Assembly (NCBI RefSeq): GCF_000740795.1
Contig: NZ_JGYG01000002.1
Location: 434,001 to 498,000 of the forward strand
Source: Haematobacter massiliensis
GTDB lineage: Bacteria > Pseudomonadota > Alphaproteobacteria > Rhodobacterales > Rhodobacteraceae
Reading direction: 5' to 3'
Length of the DNA: 64,000 bases
The position numbers and the translations under genes are program-made. The notes below the pieces were generated by a model. It was not told the origin of the DNA. It saw only the letters and a list, made by a program, of their open reading frames with translations, and searched no databases. Below, piece by piece: positions 25,202-36,125 of the stretch (position 1 is the first letter of the stretch; each line of letters starts with the position of its first letter).

Positions 25202-26605
25202 ATGATACCGGTCAGGGGTGTTGAGGGACAGCGCGTTGCGGTTCTGGGGCTGGGCCGGTCGGGTCTCGCAACAGCGCGGGCCTTGATAGCGGGCGGCGCG
25301 GAGCCGCTGTTGTGGGACGACAGCCCGGAATCGCGCACCCGCGCCGAGGCTGAGGGGTTTTCCCTTCACGACCTGACACGCGATGGCGCCTGGAAAGGTG
25401 TTTCGGTGTTGGTGGTGAGCCCCGGTATCCCGCATCTCTACCCGCAACCCAACCGAATCATCCTTCAGGCGATGACCGAAGGTGTGCCGGTCGATAACGA
25501 TATCGGCCTGTTCTTCCGCTCCTGGGGGGACGCGGAGTGGGCGCGCTACGATCAACCGCCGCGCGTCATCGCAGTCACCGGCTCCAACGGCAAATCCACA
25601 ACCACGGCGCTTATCCACCATATCCTGACCGTCGCCGGCCGGCCTACACAGATGGCGGGCAACATCGGTCGTGGCGTTCTGGACATGGAGCCTCCGATGG
25701 ACGGCGAGGTGGTCGTGCTGGAGCTGTCTTCCTATCAGACGGAGCTTGCGCGCGCGCTCACGCCAGACATAGCCGTGTTCACCAACCTGTCGCCCGATCA
25801 CCTGGACCGGCATGGCGGCATGGGCGGTTATTTTGCCGCGAAGCGCCGACTGTTCGCAGAGGGCGGCCCGGATCGCGCTGTCATCGGCATCGACGAGACG
25901 GAGGGATTGTTCCTCGCGAACCAGCTGTCGCAGGGGCCAGCGGATGATCGCGTCATCCGCATCTCCATCGCCCGGAAGCTGGAGGGGGAAGGGTGGAGCG
26001 TCTTTGCCCGCCGCGGTTTCCTATCGGAATGGCGCAAGGGTCGTCAGGTCGCCGCCATCGACCTGCGCAAGGTCAGGGGCTTGCCGGGCGCGCACAATCA
26101 TCAGAATGCCTGCGCGGCCTATGCGGCGACGCGCACCCTCGGCATCGCGCCGCGCGTGATCGAGCAGGCATTCCTGAGCTTCGAGGGGCTGCCTCACCGC
26201 AGCCAGATCGTTGCGGAGCGCGCGGGCGTGACCTTTGTCAACGATTCCAAGGCGACCAACGTGGATTCAGCGGCCAAGGCCCTGGCCGCCTTTCCGCGTA
26301 TCCGCTGGATTGCGGGCGGGCTCGGCAAGGAAGGCGGCATCGCGACGCTGAAGCCCCTGCTCGGGTCGGTGGTGAAGGCCTATCTCATCGGCCACTCCGC
26401 CCGGGATTTCGCGCTCCAGATCGGCGAGACACCGCACGAAATCTGCGAAACACTCGACCAGGCCGTTGCCCGTGCCGCCGAGGAGGCGGGGGCAGGCGAG
26501 ACCGTTCTGCTCGCCCCTGCCGCCGCGAGCTTCGATCAATATCCGAACTTCGAGAAACGCGGAGAGCATTTCATGGAACTGGTCCGCGCCCTGCCCCCTG
26601 CATGA
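25202..26605 (+). CDS. murD: UDP-N-acetylmuramoyl-L-alanine--D-glutamate ligase
   Basis: The 467-residue Mur ligase adds D-Glu to UDP-MurNAc-L-Ala in the cytoplasm. The N-terminal Rossmann part has [17 protein letters not shown]; the ATP loop is GSNGKSTT (residues 127-134); the central domain shows [11 protein letters not shown] and the C-terminal part [27 protein letters not shown]. It opens the murD-to-ftsZ run here, with GCAGGAGAGG before the start. The usual upstream partners murE, murF and mraY are not in the window, so the dcw cluster is split in this genome. Confidence 0.97.
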   Translation: MIPVRGVEGQRVAVLGLGRSGLATARALIAGGAEPLLWDDSPESRTRAEAEGFSLHDLTRDGAWKGVSVLVVSPGIPHLYPQPNRIILQAMTEGVPVDNDIGLFFRSWGDAEWARYDQPPRVIAVTGSNGKSTTTALIHHILTVAGRPTQMAGNIGRGVLDMEPPMDGEVVVLELSSYQTELARALTPDIAVFTNLSPDHLDRHGGMGGYFAAKRRLFAEGGPDRAVIGIDETEGLFLANQLSQGPADDRVIRISIARKLEGEGWSVFARRGFLSEWRKGRQVAAIDLRKVRGLPGAHNHQNACAAYAATRTLGIAPRVIEQAFLSFEGLPHRSQIVAERAGVTFVNDSKATNVDSAAKALAAFPRIRWIAGGLGKEGGIATLKPLLGSVVKAYLIGHSARDFALQIGETPHEICETLDQAVARAAEEAGAGETVLLAPAAASFDQYPNFEKRGEHFMELVRALPPA

Positions 26606-26612
26606 CCCCGGC

Positions 26613-26813
26613 TCAGATGTCCTTCTCGCCGGTTGCGATCTTGCAGTTCCACTTGGCGATCCGCCATTTGGGATGGCTGTCCACCCAGGCGGCGAGCTGC
26701 GGTTGCGCGCTCATCATGCAGGTGAGCGGCGAGATTTCGGTAAACAGCAGGCTCTTCTTTTCGCAAAGGGCCGGTGCAGCGGTCAGACAGGCGATGAAAG
26801 CGAGTTCGATCAT
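26613..26813 (-). CDS. Small secreted Cys-containing protein
   Basis: The 66-residue product starts with a short hydrophobic region MIELAFIACLTAAPALC and contains four Cys (residues 9, 17, 32 and 57) and a conserved-looking WVDSHPKWRIAKWNCK segment. It is preceded by GGAGG on its strand. I recall very similar short hypothetical proteins in other Rhodobacterales, which supports it being a real gene, but no function is known. It is embedded antisense between murD and the DUF429-like gene. Confidence 0.65.
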   Translation of the reverse strand: MIELAFIACLTAAPALCEKKSLLFTEISPLTCMMSAQPQLAAWVDSHPKWRIAKWNCKIATGEKDI

Positions 26814-26945
26814 GGCGGGCCTCCGGTTTGGACTTGGGCCTCCCTCTGCAAACGTTGCGGCGAATCGGGTGTTCCAGGCCATTCGTATTTTCTGCGATGC
26901 AGCAGTCGACGTGACGTTGCTGCATCCCCGGCGGGCCTGATTGCC

Positions 26946-27893
26946 GTGGAAACGATCATCCATGCGGATTGGAGCGTCACTTCGCAAAAACGGTGGCAGG
27001 CCCGCGGTACGCGGGAGGCTGGGGTCTGGACGCTTCACCCCCCGGTAAAGGGGCTGGACGTCGCCGACCTGCTGCGCAGCGCGCGCGAGGGCCGCCTGAT
27101 TGCGGGTTTCGATTTTCCCATCGGTGTACCGGCCTTCTACGGCTGGCAAACGGGGTTTCGCGATTTCCCGACGCTGCTCGACGCGCTGGGGCAGGGCGAT
27201 TGGGGCGACTTCGCGTGTGTCGCAGCGGAAAGCGACGAGATTTCCGTGACGCGTCCCTTCTATCCGCAGCGGCCTGGCGGGCGGCGGCAGCAGGATCTCA
27301 TCCGCGCGTTGGGTGCGGAGCGGATGGATGACCTGCGCCGGTGCTGTGACCGGGCAACTGCTGAACGGCCCGCCGCACCGCTTTTCTGGACGCTGGGCGC
27401 CAATCAGGTCGGCAAGGCGGCGCTCGACGGCTGGATGCGGGTCATCCTGCCCGCGCGCCGGGCGGGAGCGGCGCTTTGGCCCTTCGATTGCGGCACGGAG
27501 GCTCTGGAGCGGCCCTTCATCCTCGCGGAAACCTATCCCGCTGAGGCGATGCGTCGTCTCAAATTCCTGCCGGAGCGCCGATTCAGCAAGCGTCGGCAGG
27601 CCGACCGGGCCGCCGTGGCGGTCCGCGTCCTCGCCTGGGCCGAGCGTCTGGGTGCCAGGCTCGCGCCCGAGCTTGTCAGTGCGCTCACCCAAGGTTTCGG
27701 CGCGGACAGGGTCGCGGAGGATCGCTTCGATGCCGTCGTCGGGCTGTGCGGCATGATCGACCTGGTGGAGCGCAAGGGCAGGGCGGAGGTGCCTGCTCTG
27801 GACGACGTTCATCTGTGGGAAGGATGGATCTTTGGAAGAAGCCTGTCGCTCGCGCCTGCTCACACAGGTGTGGCGGGGGAGCAGGTGTATTGA
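26946..27893 (+). CDS. DUF429-like predicted nuclease-fold protein
   Basis: The 315-residue product begins VETIIHADWSVTSQKRW from a GTG and shows the acidic pattern of the DUF429/RNase H-like predicted nucleases: an early Asp in HADWS, a second in LIAGFDFPIGVP and a late one in EDRFDAVVGLCGMIDL. A conserved ETYPAEAMRRLKF block lies between. Function is not known experimentally for this group as far as I can tell. It lies inside the cell-wall cluster on the same strand as murD and ftsW, so it may be cotranscribed. The exact start is uncertain as no strong ribosome-binding site is seen. Confidence 0.65.
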   Translation: METIIHADWSVTSQKRWQARGTREAGVWTLHPPVKGLDVADLLRSAREGRLIAGFDFPIGVPAFYGWQTGFRDFPTLLDALGQGDWGDFACVAAESDEISVTRPFYPQRPGGRRQQDLIRALGAERMDDLRRCCDRATAERPAAPLFWTLGANQVGKAALDGWMRVILPARRAGAALWPFDCGTEALERPFILAETYPAEAMRRLKFLPERRFSKRRQADRAAVAVRVLAWAERLGARLAPELVSALTQGFGADRVAEDRFDAVVGLCGMIDLVERKGRAEVPALDDVHLWEGWIFGRSLSLAPAHTGVAGEQVY

Positions 27894-27977
27894 TGCTGGC
27901 GCGAAACCCCGGTTTCGGCTAGGTTACCGCATCAGACTCGGGAAAACCGGGCATACAGGGCAGAGGGCAGTCTTCCC

Positions 27978-29141
27978 ATGACGGAAATGGTCTACGGCAC
28001 CGCGCCCGTTCGGGCCGGTGAGCCTATACTCCCGCGGTGGTGGCGGACCATCGACAAATGGGCCGTCTCGGCCATCCTGCTGCTGTTCGGCGTGGGATTG
28101 CTACTGGGCCTTGCTGCCTCTCCGCCGCTGGCTGCGCGCAACGGGCTGGACCCGTTCTATTATGTCAATCGTCAGATGTTCTTCGGCGGCATCGCCATCG
28201 CCGTGATGTTCGTCGTGTCCATGATGTCGCCCGAGATGGTGCGGCGCGCCGGGGTGATCGGCTTTTTCGGGGCCTTCCTGGCGCTGGCGCTGCTGCCATT
28301 CTTCGGGACGGATTTCGGCAAGGGGGCGATCCGCTGGTTCTCCTTCGGCTTCGCATCCATGCAACCGTCGGAATTCCTGAAGCCCGGTTTCGTCATCCTC
28401 TGCGCCTGGCTGATGGCGGCGGGGCAGGATCCGAACGGCCCGCCGGGCAAGACCATGTCGCTGCTCATCGCGGGGACGGTCGTGGGGATGCTGGCCATGC
28501 AGCCCGACTTCGGTCAGGCGGCGCTGATCCTGTTCGCCTGGGGCGTGATGTATTTCGTGGCGGGCGCTCCGATGACGCTCCTGCTTATCGTGGCCGGGGT
28601 TGTAGGTTTCGGCGGCACCGTGGCCTATGAAAGCTCCGAGCACTTCGCCCGGCGGATCGACGGGTTCCTCACTGCGGAGATCGACCCGCGCACCCAGATC
28701 GGCTACGCCACCAACGCCATTCAGCAGGGCGGTTTCTTCGGTGTCGGCGTGGGTGAGGGAGAGGTGAAATGGTCCCTGCCCGATGCGCATACCGACTTCA
28801 TCATCGCTGTCGCGGCGGAGGAATACGGTCTCATCCTGGTACTGTGCATCATCGGGCTGTTCTGTCTCATCACCGTGCGCTCGCTGTTCCGGCTGACGCG
28901 GGAGCGGGACATGTTCACCCGGCTGGCGGGCACGGGGCTCGCCTGCCTGTTCGGCGTGCAGGCGATGATCAACGTGGGCGTCGCGGTGCGGATGCTTCCG
29001 GCCAAGGGCATGACGCTGCCCTTCGTGAGCTATGGCGGCTCCTCGCTCATCGCGGGCGGGATCGTCGTGGGCGCACTGCTCGCCTTCACCCGGACCCGGC
29101 CGCAGGGGCGGATCGGCGACATCCTGACGAAGGGGCGCTGA
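27978..29141 (+). CDS. ftsW: Septal peptidoglycan glycosyltransferase FtsW
   Basis: The 387-residue SEDS-family membrane protein polymerises lipid II at the division septum together with FtsI. About ten transmembrane helices are visible; signature pieces are KGAIRWFSFGFASMQPSEFLKPGFVI, MQPDFGQA, and LPFVSYGGSSLI with the SYGGSS motif near the C-terminus. LPDAHTDFIIAVAAEEYG in the large periplasmic loop is the usual catalytic-site neighbourhood. It is 3 bp before murG, as in most dcw clusters. Confidence 0.96.
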   Translation: MTEMVYGTAPVRAGEPILPRWWRTIDKWAVSAILLLFGVGLLLGLAASPPLAARNGLDPFYYVNRQMFFGGIAIAVMFVVSMMSPEMVRRAGVIGFFGAFLALALLPFFGTDFGKGAIRWFSFGFASMQPSEFLKPGFVILCAWLMAAGQDPNGPPGKTMSLLIAGTVVGMLAMQPDFGQAALILFAWGVMYFVAGAPMTLLLIVAGVVGFGGTVAYESSEHFARRIDGFLTAEIDPRTQIGYATNAIQQGGFFGVGVGEGEVKWSLPDAHTDFIIAVAAEEYGLILVLCIIGLFCLITVRSLFRLTRERDMFTRLAGTGLACLFGVQAMINVGVAVRMLPAKGMTLPFVSYGGSSLIAGGIVVGALLAFTRTRPQGRIGDILTKGR

Positions 29142-29144
29142 TCC

Positions 29145-30257
29145 ATGGCCGCCGGTGAGGCATCACCGCTCCTGCTCATCGCGGCAGGTGGCACCGGCGG
29201 GCACATGTTCCCCGCGCAGGCGCTGGCGGAGGCCATGGTGCACAAGGGCTGGCGGGTCAAGCTCTCCACCGATGCGCGGGGCGCGCGCTACACCGCCGGC
29301 TTCCCGCAGGCCGTCCCGGTGGAGGAGGTCAGCTCCGCCACCTTTGCGCGCGGGGGCCTGTTGGCCAAGGCGGCAACCCCGTTCCGCATTCTGGGAGGCG
29401 TTCTGGCGAGCGCGCGGGCGCTTCGCCGCGATCGGCCCGCCGTGGTGGTGGGCTTCGGCGGCTATCCGACGATACCGGCGCTCGGGGCTGCCTGGCTGCT
29501 CGGTCTGCCACGCATGATCCATGAGCAGAACGGCGTTCTGGGCAAGGTGAATGCGGCCTTTGCCGCGCGGGTGGATGCGGTGGCCTGTGGCACGCGGCCC
29601 ACGCCGCTGCCCGCAGGCGTGGAGGGGGTGCATACCGGCAACCCCGTGCGCGCCGTGGTGCGGGAAAAGGCCGGTGCCTCCTATATTCCCCCCTGCGAGG
29701 GGGTGATCCACCTGCTGGTCATCGGCGGCAGTCAGGGTGCGCGCGTCCTGTCCGATGTGGTGCCGGAGGCCATTGCCCGCCTGCCAGAGTGGCTCCGAAC
29801 ACGGCTTTCGGTGTCCCATCAGGCGCGGGAGGAAGACCTGCCCCGCGTGGTGGAGGCCTATCGCAAGGCGGGCGTGGTGGCTGAGGTGCAGACTTTCTTC
29901 ACCGATGTGCCGCAGCGGATCGAGGAGGCGCAGCTTGTCATCTCCCGTTCCGGAGCGTCATCGGTGGCCGACATCGCGGCCATCGGCCGGCCGTCGCTGC
30001 TGATCCCCTTCGCCGCCGCCGCTGCCGATCATCAGACCGCCAATGCCCGCGGGCTCGCCGAAGCGGGCGCCGCCATCGTCATTCCCGAATCCCGGCTTGA
30101 GCCTGCCGCGCTTTCGGAGCAGATAGCGTCGGTCCTGTCGGATTCCGCCCGCGCGGAAGCCATGGCCGATGCCGCGCGGGGCGAAGGTCGCCCCGATGCG
30201 ACGGAACGGCTCGTCACCCTGGTCGAAGCGATCGCCAATAAAGGAAAGAACAGATGA
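29145..30257 (+). CDS. murG: UDP-GlcNAc:lipid I N-acetylglucosaminyltransferase
   Basis: The 370-residue GT-B enzyme converts lipid I to lipid II on the cytoplasmic face of the inner membrane. The N-terminal [17 protein letters not shown] loop and the C-terminal [36 protein letters not shown] are the family hallmarks, and [13 protein letters not shown] and [16 protein letters not shown] are complete. The stop overlaps the murC start by 4 bp. Confidence 0.97.
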   Translation: MAAGEASPLLLIAAGGTGGHMFPAQALAEAMVHKGWRVKLSTDARGARYTAGFPQAVPVEEVSSATFARGGLLAKAATPFRILGGVLASARALRRDRPAVVVGFGGYPTIPALGAAWLLGLPRMIHEQNGVLGKVNAAFAARVDAVACGTRPTPLPAGVEGVHTGNPVRAVVREKAGASYIPPCEGVIHLLVIGGSQGARVLSDVVPEAIARLPEWLRTRLSVSHQAREEDLPRVVEAYRKAGVVAEVQTFFTDVPQRIEEAQLVISRSGASSVADIAAIGRPSLLIPFAAAAADHQTANARGLAEAGAAIVIPESRLEPAALSEQIASVLSDSARAEAMADAARGEGRPDATERLVTLVEAIANKGKNR

Positions 30258-31696
30258 ACGCTGCCACCAAGCTGCCGCTCGAACTCGGCCCCATCCATTT
30301 CGTCGGCATCGGCGGCATCGGCATGTCGGGCATAGCCGAGGTGCTGATGACGCTCGGCTACACCGTGCAGGGGTCGGACGCCAAGGCGTCGAAGATCACC
30401 GACCGGCTGGTCGGGCTGGGAGCGACCTTCTTCGAAGGCCAACGGGCGGAAAATATCGGCGAGGCGGCGGTGGTTGTCATCTCCTCCGCCATCAAGCGCG
30501 GCAACCCCGAGCTGGAGGAAGCACGACGGCGCAATCTCCCGGTCGTGCGGCGGGCGGAGATGCTGGCGGAGCTGATGCGGCTACGGTCGAACGTCGCCGT
30601 GGCGGGAACCCATGGCAAGACCACGACCACCACGATGGTCGCGACGCTGCTCGACAAGGGTGGCTTCGATCCGACCGTCATCAACGGCGGCATCATCCAT
30701 GCCTACGGCTCCAACGCACGGGCGGGCGCCGGTGAGTGGATGGTGGTGGAGGCGGACGAATCGGATGGCTCGTTCAACCGGCTGCCCGCGACGATCGCCA
30801 TCGTGACGAACATCGACCCCGAGCATATGGAGCACTGGGGCACGTTCGACGCGCTGCGGAAGGGGTTTTACGACTTCGTCACCAACATTCCCTTCTACGG
30901 CATCGCTGTCTGCTGCACCGACCATGCGGAGGTTCAGTCGCTGGTGGGCCGGGTGACGGATCGCAAGGTCGTTACCTTCGGTTTCAACGCGCAGGCCGAT
31001 GTGCGGGCGATGAACCTGCGGTACGAAAACGGGACCGCCCAATTCGACATCCTCCTCCAGAACGAGGAAGGCGGGCTGATCGAGGGCTGCACCCTGCCCA
31101 TGCCGGGGGAGCACAATGTGTCGAACGCGCTGGCGGCCGTCGCCGTGGCGCGGCATCTCGGCATGAAGAAGGACGAGATTCGCACGGCCCTGGCGGCCTT
31201 CGGCGGGGTGAACCGCCGCTTCACCAAGGTCGCCGAGGTGAACGGCGTCACCATCATCGACGACTATGGTCACCATCCGGTGGAGATCGCCGCCGTGCTG
31301 AAGGCCGCGCGTCAGTCGACGAAGGGTCGCGTCATCGCCGTTCATCAGCCGCACCGCTATTCCCGTCTCCACAACCTGTTCGAGGATTTCTGCACCTGCT
31401 TCAACGATGCGGATGTGGTGGGGATCACCGATGTCTATTCCGCGGGCGAGGAGCCGGTGGAGGGTGCCGACCGGGATCACCTGGTCGCAGGGCTGATCGC
31501 GCATGGTCATCGCCATGCCCGCGCCATTCTTGATGAGGACGATCTGGCCCGCCTGGTGCGGGAGCAGGGACGCCCCGGAGACATGGTCGTACTGCTTGGT
31601 GCGGGCTCCATCTCGGGCTGGGCGCATGGTCTGCCCGCGCGTCTCGAAGGGCGTCAGGGCGGCGCGCGCGTCATGCCGCTTCGCGCGCGGGCCTGA
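30254..31696 (+). CDS. murC: UDP-N-acetylmuramate--L-alanine ligase
   Basis: The 480-residue Mur ligase adds the first L-Ala to UDP-MurNAc. It has the N-terminal [16 protein letters not shown], the ATP loop GTHGKTTT (residues 118-125), EADESDGSF, the GVNRRFT block and [10 protein letters not shown]. Length is normal for the family. It follows murG with an ATGA overlap. Confidence 0.97.
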   Translation: MNAATKLPLELGPIHFVGIGGIGMSGIAEVLMTLGYTVQGSDAKASKITDRLVGLGATFFEGQRAENIGEAAVVVISSAIKRGNPELEEARRRNLPVVRRAEMLAELMRLRSNVAVAGTHGKTTTTTMVATLLDKGGFDPTVINGGIIHAYGSNARAGAGEWMVVEADESDGSFNRLPATIAIVTNIDPEHMEHWGTFDALRKGFYDFVTNIPFYGIAVCCTDHAEVQSLVGRVTDRKVVTFGFNAQADVRAMNLRYENGTAQFDILLQNEEGGLIEGCTLPMPGEHNVSNALAAVAVARHLGMKKDEIRTALAAFGGVNRRFTKVAEVNGVTIIDDYGHHPVEIAAVLKAARQSTKGRVIAVHQPHRYSRLHNLFEDFCTCFNDADVVGITDVYSAGEEPVEGADRDHLVAGLIAHGHRHARAILDEDDLARLVREQGRPGDMVVLLGAGSISGWAHGLPARLEGRQGGARVMPLRARA

Positions 31697-31722
31697 GGGG
31701 GGTCGGCTACGGCCATGGCGAT

Positions 31723-31956
31723 ATGACCTTTTCCCTCCTCCTATCGCTGCTGTGGCTGTTGCTCGCGGCTGTGCTGGCACGTCGTGGCTGGCGCGGGCGG
31801 CGGTGGGTCGTCCTGGTGCTTCTGGCAACGGGTATTCCCGTCCTGGGCCTCATCACCCATTCCTGCGGGCCGGTGCTGGGCCTCGTCGCGCTCGGCATCG
31901 GCATGACGGTCATGGCGATGACCCAGCGCCCGCCGCATCGCCGCCTTGACGGATGA
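31723..31956 (+). CDS. DUF2484 family small membrane protein
   Basis: The 77-residue protein has two or three hydrophobic segments (LLLSLLWLLLAAVLA, WVVLVLLATGIPVLGLI, PVLGLVALGIGMTVMAM) and a central HSCGP. This is the DUF2484 group that occurs between murC and murB in Rhodobacterales. Its constant place in the cell-wall cluster suggests a link to envelope synthesis, but function is unknown. Confidence 0.8.
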   Translation: MTFSLLLSLLWLLLAAVLARRGWRGRRWVVLVLLATGIPVLGLITHSCGPVLGLVALGIGMTVMAMTQRPPHRRLDG

Positions 31957-31971
31957 GTTGAGCGGAGGGGA

Positions 31972-32928
31972 ATGTCGCGCTATGGCATCACCATGACCGA
32001 CACGCTTCCTCTCCCCGCCGTGCGCGGCACGCTCACGCCCTTTCGCCCTCTGGCGGATCTCACCTGGCTCCGCGTCGGCGGACCGGCGGAATGGTTGTTC
32101 CAGCCGGCGGACGTGGAGGACCTCTCGGACTTTCTGGCCGCGCTGCCGCCGGCGATCGCGGTATTTCCCATCGGCGTCGGCTCCAATCTCATCGTGCGGG
32201 ATGGCGGCATTCCGGGCGTGGTGATCCGGCTGGGCCGGGGCTTCAATGGAATCGAGACGGGTGACCGCACCGTCCGGGCGGGGGCCGCCGCCCTTGATGC
32301 GCATGTCGCCCGGAAGGCTGCTGCGGAGGGGCTCGATCTGACGTTCCTGCGCACGATTCCCGGCTCCATCGGCGGCGCGGTGCGAATGAACGCGGGCTGC
32401 TACGGCACCTATGTCGCCGACCGGTTCGTGAGCGCGGAAGCGATCCTGCGCAATGGTGATCGGGTGGTTCTGGGGCGGGAGGCGCTGGCCTTCGGCTATC
32501 GCGAGACGTTCCTGCCCGAAGGCGCGGTGATCGTCTCCGCCACTTTCCGCGCGCCTTCCGGCGATCCGGCGGCGCTGGAGGCGCTGATGGCGGAGCAGGT
32601 CGCCCGTCGCGATGCCTCCCAGCCGGTGAAGGAGCGGACGGCGGGCTCTACCTTCCGCAATCCTTCTGGTGCGAGCTCAACGGGCCGCGCGGACGACAGC
32701 CATGACATGAAGGCCTGGAAGCTCATCGACGACGCCGGTATGCGCGGCGCACGGCGGGGCGGGGCAGAGATGAGCCCGAAACACGCCAATTTCCTGATCA
32801 ATGCCGGTGGGGCGACTGCCGCCGATCTGGAGGGACTGGGCGAGGAAGTCCGAAATAAGGTGTTCCAATCGAGCGGTTTGTGGCTAGAATGGGAAATCAT
32901 GCGCGTCGGAACACCGGCGGGCAATTGA
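31972..32928 (+). CDS. murB: UDP-N-acetylenolpyruvoylglucosamine reductase
   Basis: The 318-residue flavoenzyme reduces UDP-GlcNAc-enolpyruvate to UDP-MurNAc with NADPH. FAD-binding pieces are [29 protein letters not shown] and [21 protein letters not shown]; the catalytic segment [10 protein letters not shown] carries the active Ser-type proton donor region, and [15 protein letters not shown] closes the family pattern. Start is unclear: ATG 31972 has GGAGGGG only one base away, while the in-frame ATG 31993 is further off; I keep the first. It ends 79 bp before ddl. Confidence 0.95.
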   Translation: MSRYGITMTDTLPLPAVRGTLTPFRPLADLTWLRVGGPAEWLFQPADVEDLSDFLAALPPAIAVFPIGVGSNLIVRDGGIPGVVIRLGRGFNGIETGDRTVRAGAAALDAHVARKAAAEGLDLTFLRTIPGSIGGAVRMNAGCYGTYVADRFVSAEAILRNGDRVVLGREALAFGYRETFLPEGAVIVSATFRAPSGDPAALEALMAEQVARRDASQPVKERTAGSTFRNPSGASSTGRADDSHDMKAWKLIDDAGMRGARRGGAEMSPKHANFLINAGGATAADLEGLGEEVRNKVFQSSGLWLEWEIMRVGTPAGN

Positions 32929-32955
32929 CGCCCTGATGGGCCGAAAATAACGAAT

Positions 32956-32990
32956 AGGGGGTCAACCCCCTGATAACAGGGCGAAAGCCC
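32956..32990 (+). other. Twin hairpins in the murB-ddl spacer
   Basis: Two small stem-loops lie next to each other: AGGGGG/CCCCCT with loop TCAA at 32956-32971, and GGGC/GCCC closed by the GNRA tetraloop GAAA at 32979-32990. They are the only structure in the 79-bp gap and lie 18 bp ahead of the ddl start. They might stabilise the message or tune ddl translation. Confidence 0.4.
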
Positions 32991-33007
32991 GGACGAGGCG
33001 GTGGGGC

Positions 33008-33919
33008 ATGTCGAGCAGGGCAGCCCCCAAGGTGGCGGTACTGATGGGTGGGCCTTCCGCAGAGCGGGAGGTATCGCTTGTCTCCGGGCATGAATGCGCC
33101 GGCGCGCTGAGGGTGGCGGGTTACGATGTGGTCGAGGTGGACGCGGGGCCGGATCTGGCCGCGCGTCTTGATGCCATTCGCCCCGATGTCGTGTTCAACG
33201 CATTGCATGGCCGCTGGGGTGAAGACGGCTGTGTCCAGGGCCTGCTTGAATGGCTGCGGATCCCCTATACCCATTCGGGTGTTCTGGCCTCCGCACTGGC
33301 GATGGACAAGATCCGGGCGAAAGCCGCCTTCGCCGTCGCCGGCCTGCCTGTGGTGGAAAGCTGTCTCGCCACGGCGGAGGAGGTGCGTGAGCGTCACGTG
33401 ATGGCCGCCCCCTATGTGGTCAAACCCCATAACGAAGGCTCATCCGTCGGCATCCATATCGTCGCGGCCGCCAACAACGGTCCGCCCGCGCTGACCGGTG
33501 TCTCCGGCACGATGATGCTGGAAACCTATGTGCCGGGGCGCGATCTGACCGTCGCGGTGATGGGGGATGAGCCGCTGGCGGTGACCGATATCATCACCGA
33601 GGGATGGTATGATTACGACGCGAAGTACCGCCCCGGCGGCTCGCGTCACGTGGTGCCTGCCGATATTCCTGCCGACGTGGCGGAAGCCTGTCTCGACTAT
33701 GCGCTCCGCGCCCACAGGGTGCTGGGCTGCCGCGGTGTCAGCCGCTCCGATTTCCGCTGGGACGACTCCCGCGGGGTCGAAGGGTTGATCATTCTGGAGA
33801 CGAACACGCAGCCCGGCATGACGCCCACCTCGCTTGCGCCCGAGCAGGCGGCGGCGCGGGGCATCTCCTTCCCGGAGCTGTGCCGGTGGATCGTGGAGGA
33901 TGCCTCGTGCGATCGGTGA
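33008..33919 (+). CDS. ddl: D-alanine--D-alanine ligase
   Basis: The 303-residue ATP-grasp enzyme makes the D-Ala-D-Ala dipeptide for MurF. Motifs include [20 protein letters not shown] at the N-terminus, [37 protein letters not shown], and the metal-binding [13 protein letters not shown] near the end. The TGA stop shares its last base with a possible ATG of ftsQ. It is the DdlB form found within dcw clusters. Confidence 0.97.
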   Translation: MSSRAAPKVAVLMGGPSAEREVSLVSGHECAGALRVAGYDVVEVDAGPDLAARLDAIRPDVVFNALHGRWGEDGCVQGLLEWLRIPYTHSGVLASALAMDKIRAKAAFAVAGLPVVESCLATAEEVRERHVMAAPYVVKPHNEGSSVGIHIVAAANNGPPALTGVSGTMMLETYVPGRDLTVAVMGDEPLAVTDIITEGWYDYDAKYRPGGSRHVVPADIPADVAEACLDYALRAHRVLGCRGVSRSDFRWDDSRGVEGLIILETNTQPGMTPTSLAPEQAAARGISFPELCRWIVEDASCDR

Positions 33920-34794
33920 TGCGCCGCGATCCTGCCCCCTCCCGTATCGCCTACCGCCTTCAGCGGATCTGGCTGACCCCGCTTTACCGCCGGCTGATAC
34001 GCACGGGGGTGCCGGTGCTGCTGATCGCTGCGGTGGCCGGTATCTGGTTCGCCGATGCGGATCGCCGCGCGCAGATGGCCGGCCTTGTTCAGGACATTCG
34101 CGCCCGGATCGAGAGCCGGCCGGAGCTGCAACTCGTCCGCCTTACGGTGAGCGGAGCTTCGCCGGAGACGGAGGAGGCGATCCGTTCGGGGCTGGGTGTG
34201 CAGTTTCCCGTGTCGTCACTGGCGCTCGATCTGACCGCGCTGCGCGCCAGGGCCGAAGGGCTGGATGCGGTGCGTCGCGCCGATGTCCGGGTGCGGCCGG
34301 AGGGCACGCTGGAAGTCGCGGTGACGGAACGTCTGCCAATTGTCGTCTGGCGCAACGCCGATGACCTGATGCTGCTGGATGAGGCCGGCCACCGCGTTGC
34401 GGGGCTGGAGAACCGTATCGACCGCCCGGACCTGCCGCTGATCGCCGGTTCGGGTGTGCAGGAGGTGGTGCCGGAAGCGCTGCGGCTGCTTGGCGCGGCC
34501 GAGCCGCTGCGGACACGCATCCGCGGCCTCGTCCGGATCGGGGAGCGCCGCTGGAACCTCGTGCTCGACCGCGGGCAGGAGATCATGCTGCCGGAGCAGG
34601 ATGCCGTCGCCGCGCTGGAGCGGGTCATCGCGCTCGATCAGGCGGAGGATTTGCTGGACCGCGACGTGACCGTCGTGGACATGCGCATCGGCCGCCGCCC
34701 GACCCTTCGCCTTTCCGAAGAAGCAGTCGCCGCGCTGCAGGGGGCAAGCCTCACCGCGCGCAATACACGCCAGACCAAGGGAGCCCTGCATTGA
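33907..34794 (+). CDS. ftsQ: Cell division protein FtsQ
   Basis: The 295-residue bitopic protein links the early Z-ring to the late FtsBLWI complex. It has a short basic cytoplasmic tail, one transmembrane helix ([17 protein letters not shown]), a POTRA domain starting at [24 protein letters not shown], and the FtsQ/DivIB domain with [28 protein letters not shown] chose the GTG at 33907 because GGAGG lies 6 nt before it; the ATG at 33919 is 18 nt from that site. It overlaps ddl by 13 bp and ftsA by 4 bp. Confidence 0.92.
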   Translation: MRSVMRRDPAPSRIAYRLQRIWLTPLYRRLIRTGVPVLLIAAVAGIWFADADRRAQMAGLVQDIRARIESRPELQLVRLTVSGASPETEEAIRSGLGVQFPVSSLALDLTALRARAEGLDAVRRADVRVRPEGTLEVAVTERLPIVVWRNADDLMLLDEAGHRVAGLENRIDRPDLPLIAGSGVQEVVPEALRLLGAAEPLRTRIRGLVRIGERRWNLVLDRGQEIMLPEQDAVAALERVIALDQAEDLLDRDVTVVDMRIGRRPTLRLSEEAVAALQGASLTARNTRQTKGALH

Positions 34795-36125
34795 CCGACC
34801 TCTATCAATCGCAACGTGCGATGCGGAACATGCGCAGGGCGGCCATGCAGCGCGGGGTCGTGGCGATTCTCGACATCGGCACCTCCAAGATCGCCTGTGT
34901 GGTGCTGCGGTTCGACGGGCCGGACAGCTTTCGCGAGCAGGATGGCGTGGGGCCGATGGCCGGGCAGTCCTCCTTCCGCATCATCGGCGCCGCGACAACC
35001 CGCTCCCGCGGCGTGCGCTACGGTGAGGTGGCCGCGATGCAGGAGACGGAGCGCGCGATCCGCACTGCTGTCACCGCCGCGCAGAAGATGGCCAATGTAC
35101 GCGTGGACCATGTGATCGCCTGCTTCGCCGGAGGGGAGCCGCGCTCCTACGGGCTGGCCGGCGAAGTGGAGGTTTCCGACAGCCTGGTCACGGAGGAGGA
35201 TGTGGCCCAGGTGCTGTCCGCCTGCGAGGTGCCTCCCATCGGCCATGGGCGTGAGGTGCTGCATGCCCAGCCGGTGAACTTCGCGCTCGATCATCGCTCC
35301 GGCCTTGCCGATCCGCGTGGTCAGATGGGGCGGCGGCTGGCCTGCGACATGCACCTGCTGACCGTTGAGGGCGCGGCGGTGCAGAACCTGCTCCATTGCA
35401 TCAAGCGCTGCGATCTGGAACTCGCGGGGATTGCGTCCTCCGCCTATGTCTCCGGCATGTCGGCGCTGGTCGAGGATGAGCAGGAGCTGGGTGCTGCCTG
35501 TATCGACATGGGCGGCGGAGCGACGGGGCTGTCGATCTTCCTCAAGCGCCACATGATCTATGCCGACAGCGTGAGGATGGGGGGGGAGAATGTCACCTCC
35601 GACATCGCGCAGGGCCTGCGCATCCCTCTCGCCACGGCGGAGCGAATCAAGACCTTCCACGGCGGGGTCGTGGCGACGGGCGTCGATGACCGCGAGATGA
35701 TCGAGATCGGCGGCGATTCGGGCGACTGGGAGAAGGATCGCCGGACTGTCAGCCGCTCCGAACTGATCGGCATCATCCGGCCGCGGATGGAGGAGATACT
35801 GGAGGAAGTGCGTGCCCGGCTGGACGCCGCAGGTTTCGAGCACCTCCCCTCGCGGCAGATCGTGCTCACCGGCGGATGCAGCCAGATGCCGGGGATCGAC
35901 GGTCTCGCCGCGCGGATCCTTGGTCAGCAGGTGCGTCTGGGCCGTCCGCTCCGCGTGCAGGGCCTGCCCCAGGCGGCAACGGGCGCGGCTTTCGCCTCCT
36001 CCGTCGGGTTGTGCCTTTTTGCGACTCACCCGCAAGACGAGTGGTGGGATTTCGATATCCCGATGGGTCGCTATCCGGCGCGTTCCTTGCGGCGCGCCGT
36101 CAAATGGTTCCGCGAGAACTGGTGA
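34791..36125 (+). CDS. ftsA: Cell division protein FtsA
   Basis: The 444-residue actin-like ATPase anchors FtsZ to the membrane. It shows VVAILDIGTSKIACVVL (phosphate 1), the 1C-domain after residue 80 (MANVRVDHVIACFAGGEPRS), GAACIDMGGGATGLSIF (phosphate 2) and LTGGCSQMPGIDGLA (adenosine). The C-terminal basic amphipathic helix RSLRRAVKWFRENW is the membrane-targeting sequence. The start is a TTG that overlaps the ftsQ stop (TTGA) and has AAGGGAG 7 nt upstream; an internal ATG at 34819 is less well placed. Confidence 0.95.
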   Translation: MTDLYQSQRAMRNMRRAAMQRGVVAILDIGTSKIACVVLRFDGPDSFREQDGVGPMAGQSSFRIIGAATTRSRGVRYGEVAAMQETERAIRTAVTAAQKMANVRVDHVIACFAGGEPRSYGLAGEVEVSDSLVTEEDVAQVLSACEVPPIGHGREVLHAQPVNFALDHRSGLADPRGQMGRRLACDMHLLTVEGAAVQNLLHCIKRCDLELAGIASSAYVSGMSALVEDEQELGAACIDMGGGATGLSIFLKRHMIYADSVRMGGENVTSDIAQGLRIPLATAERIKTFHGGVVATGVDDREMIEIGGDSGDWEKDRRTVSRSELIGIIRPRMEEILEEVRARLDAAGFEHLPSRQIVLTGGCSQMPGIDGLAARILGQQVRLGRPLRVQGLPQAATGAAFASSVGLCLFATHPQDEWWDFDIPMGRYPARSLRRAVKWFRENW

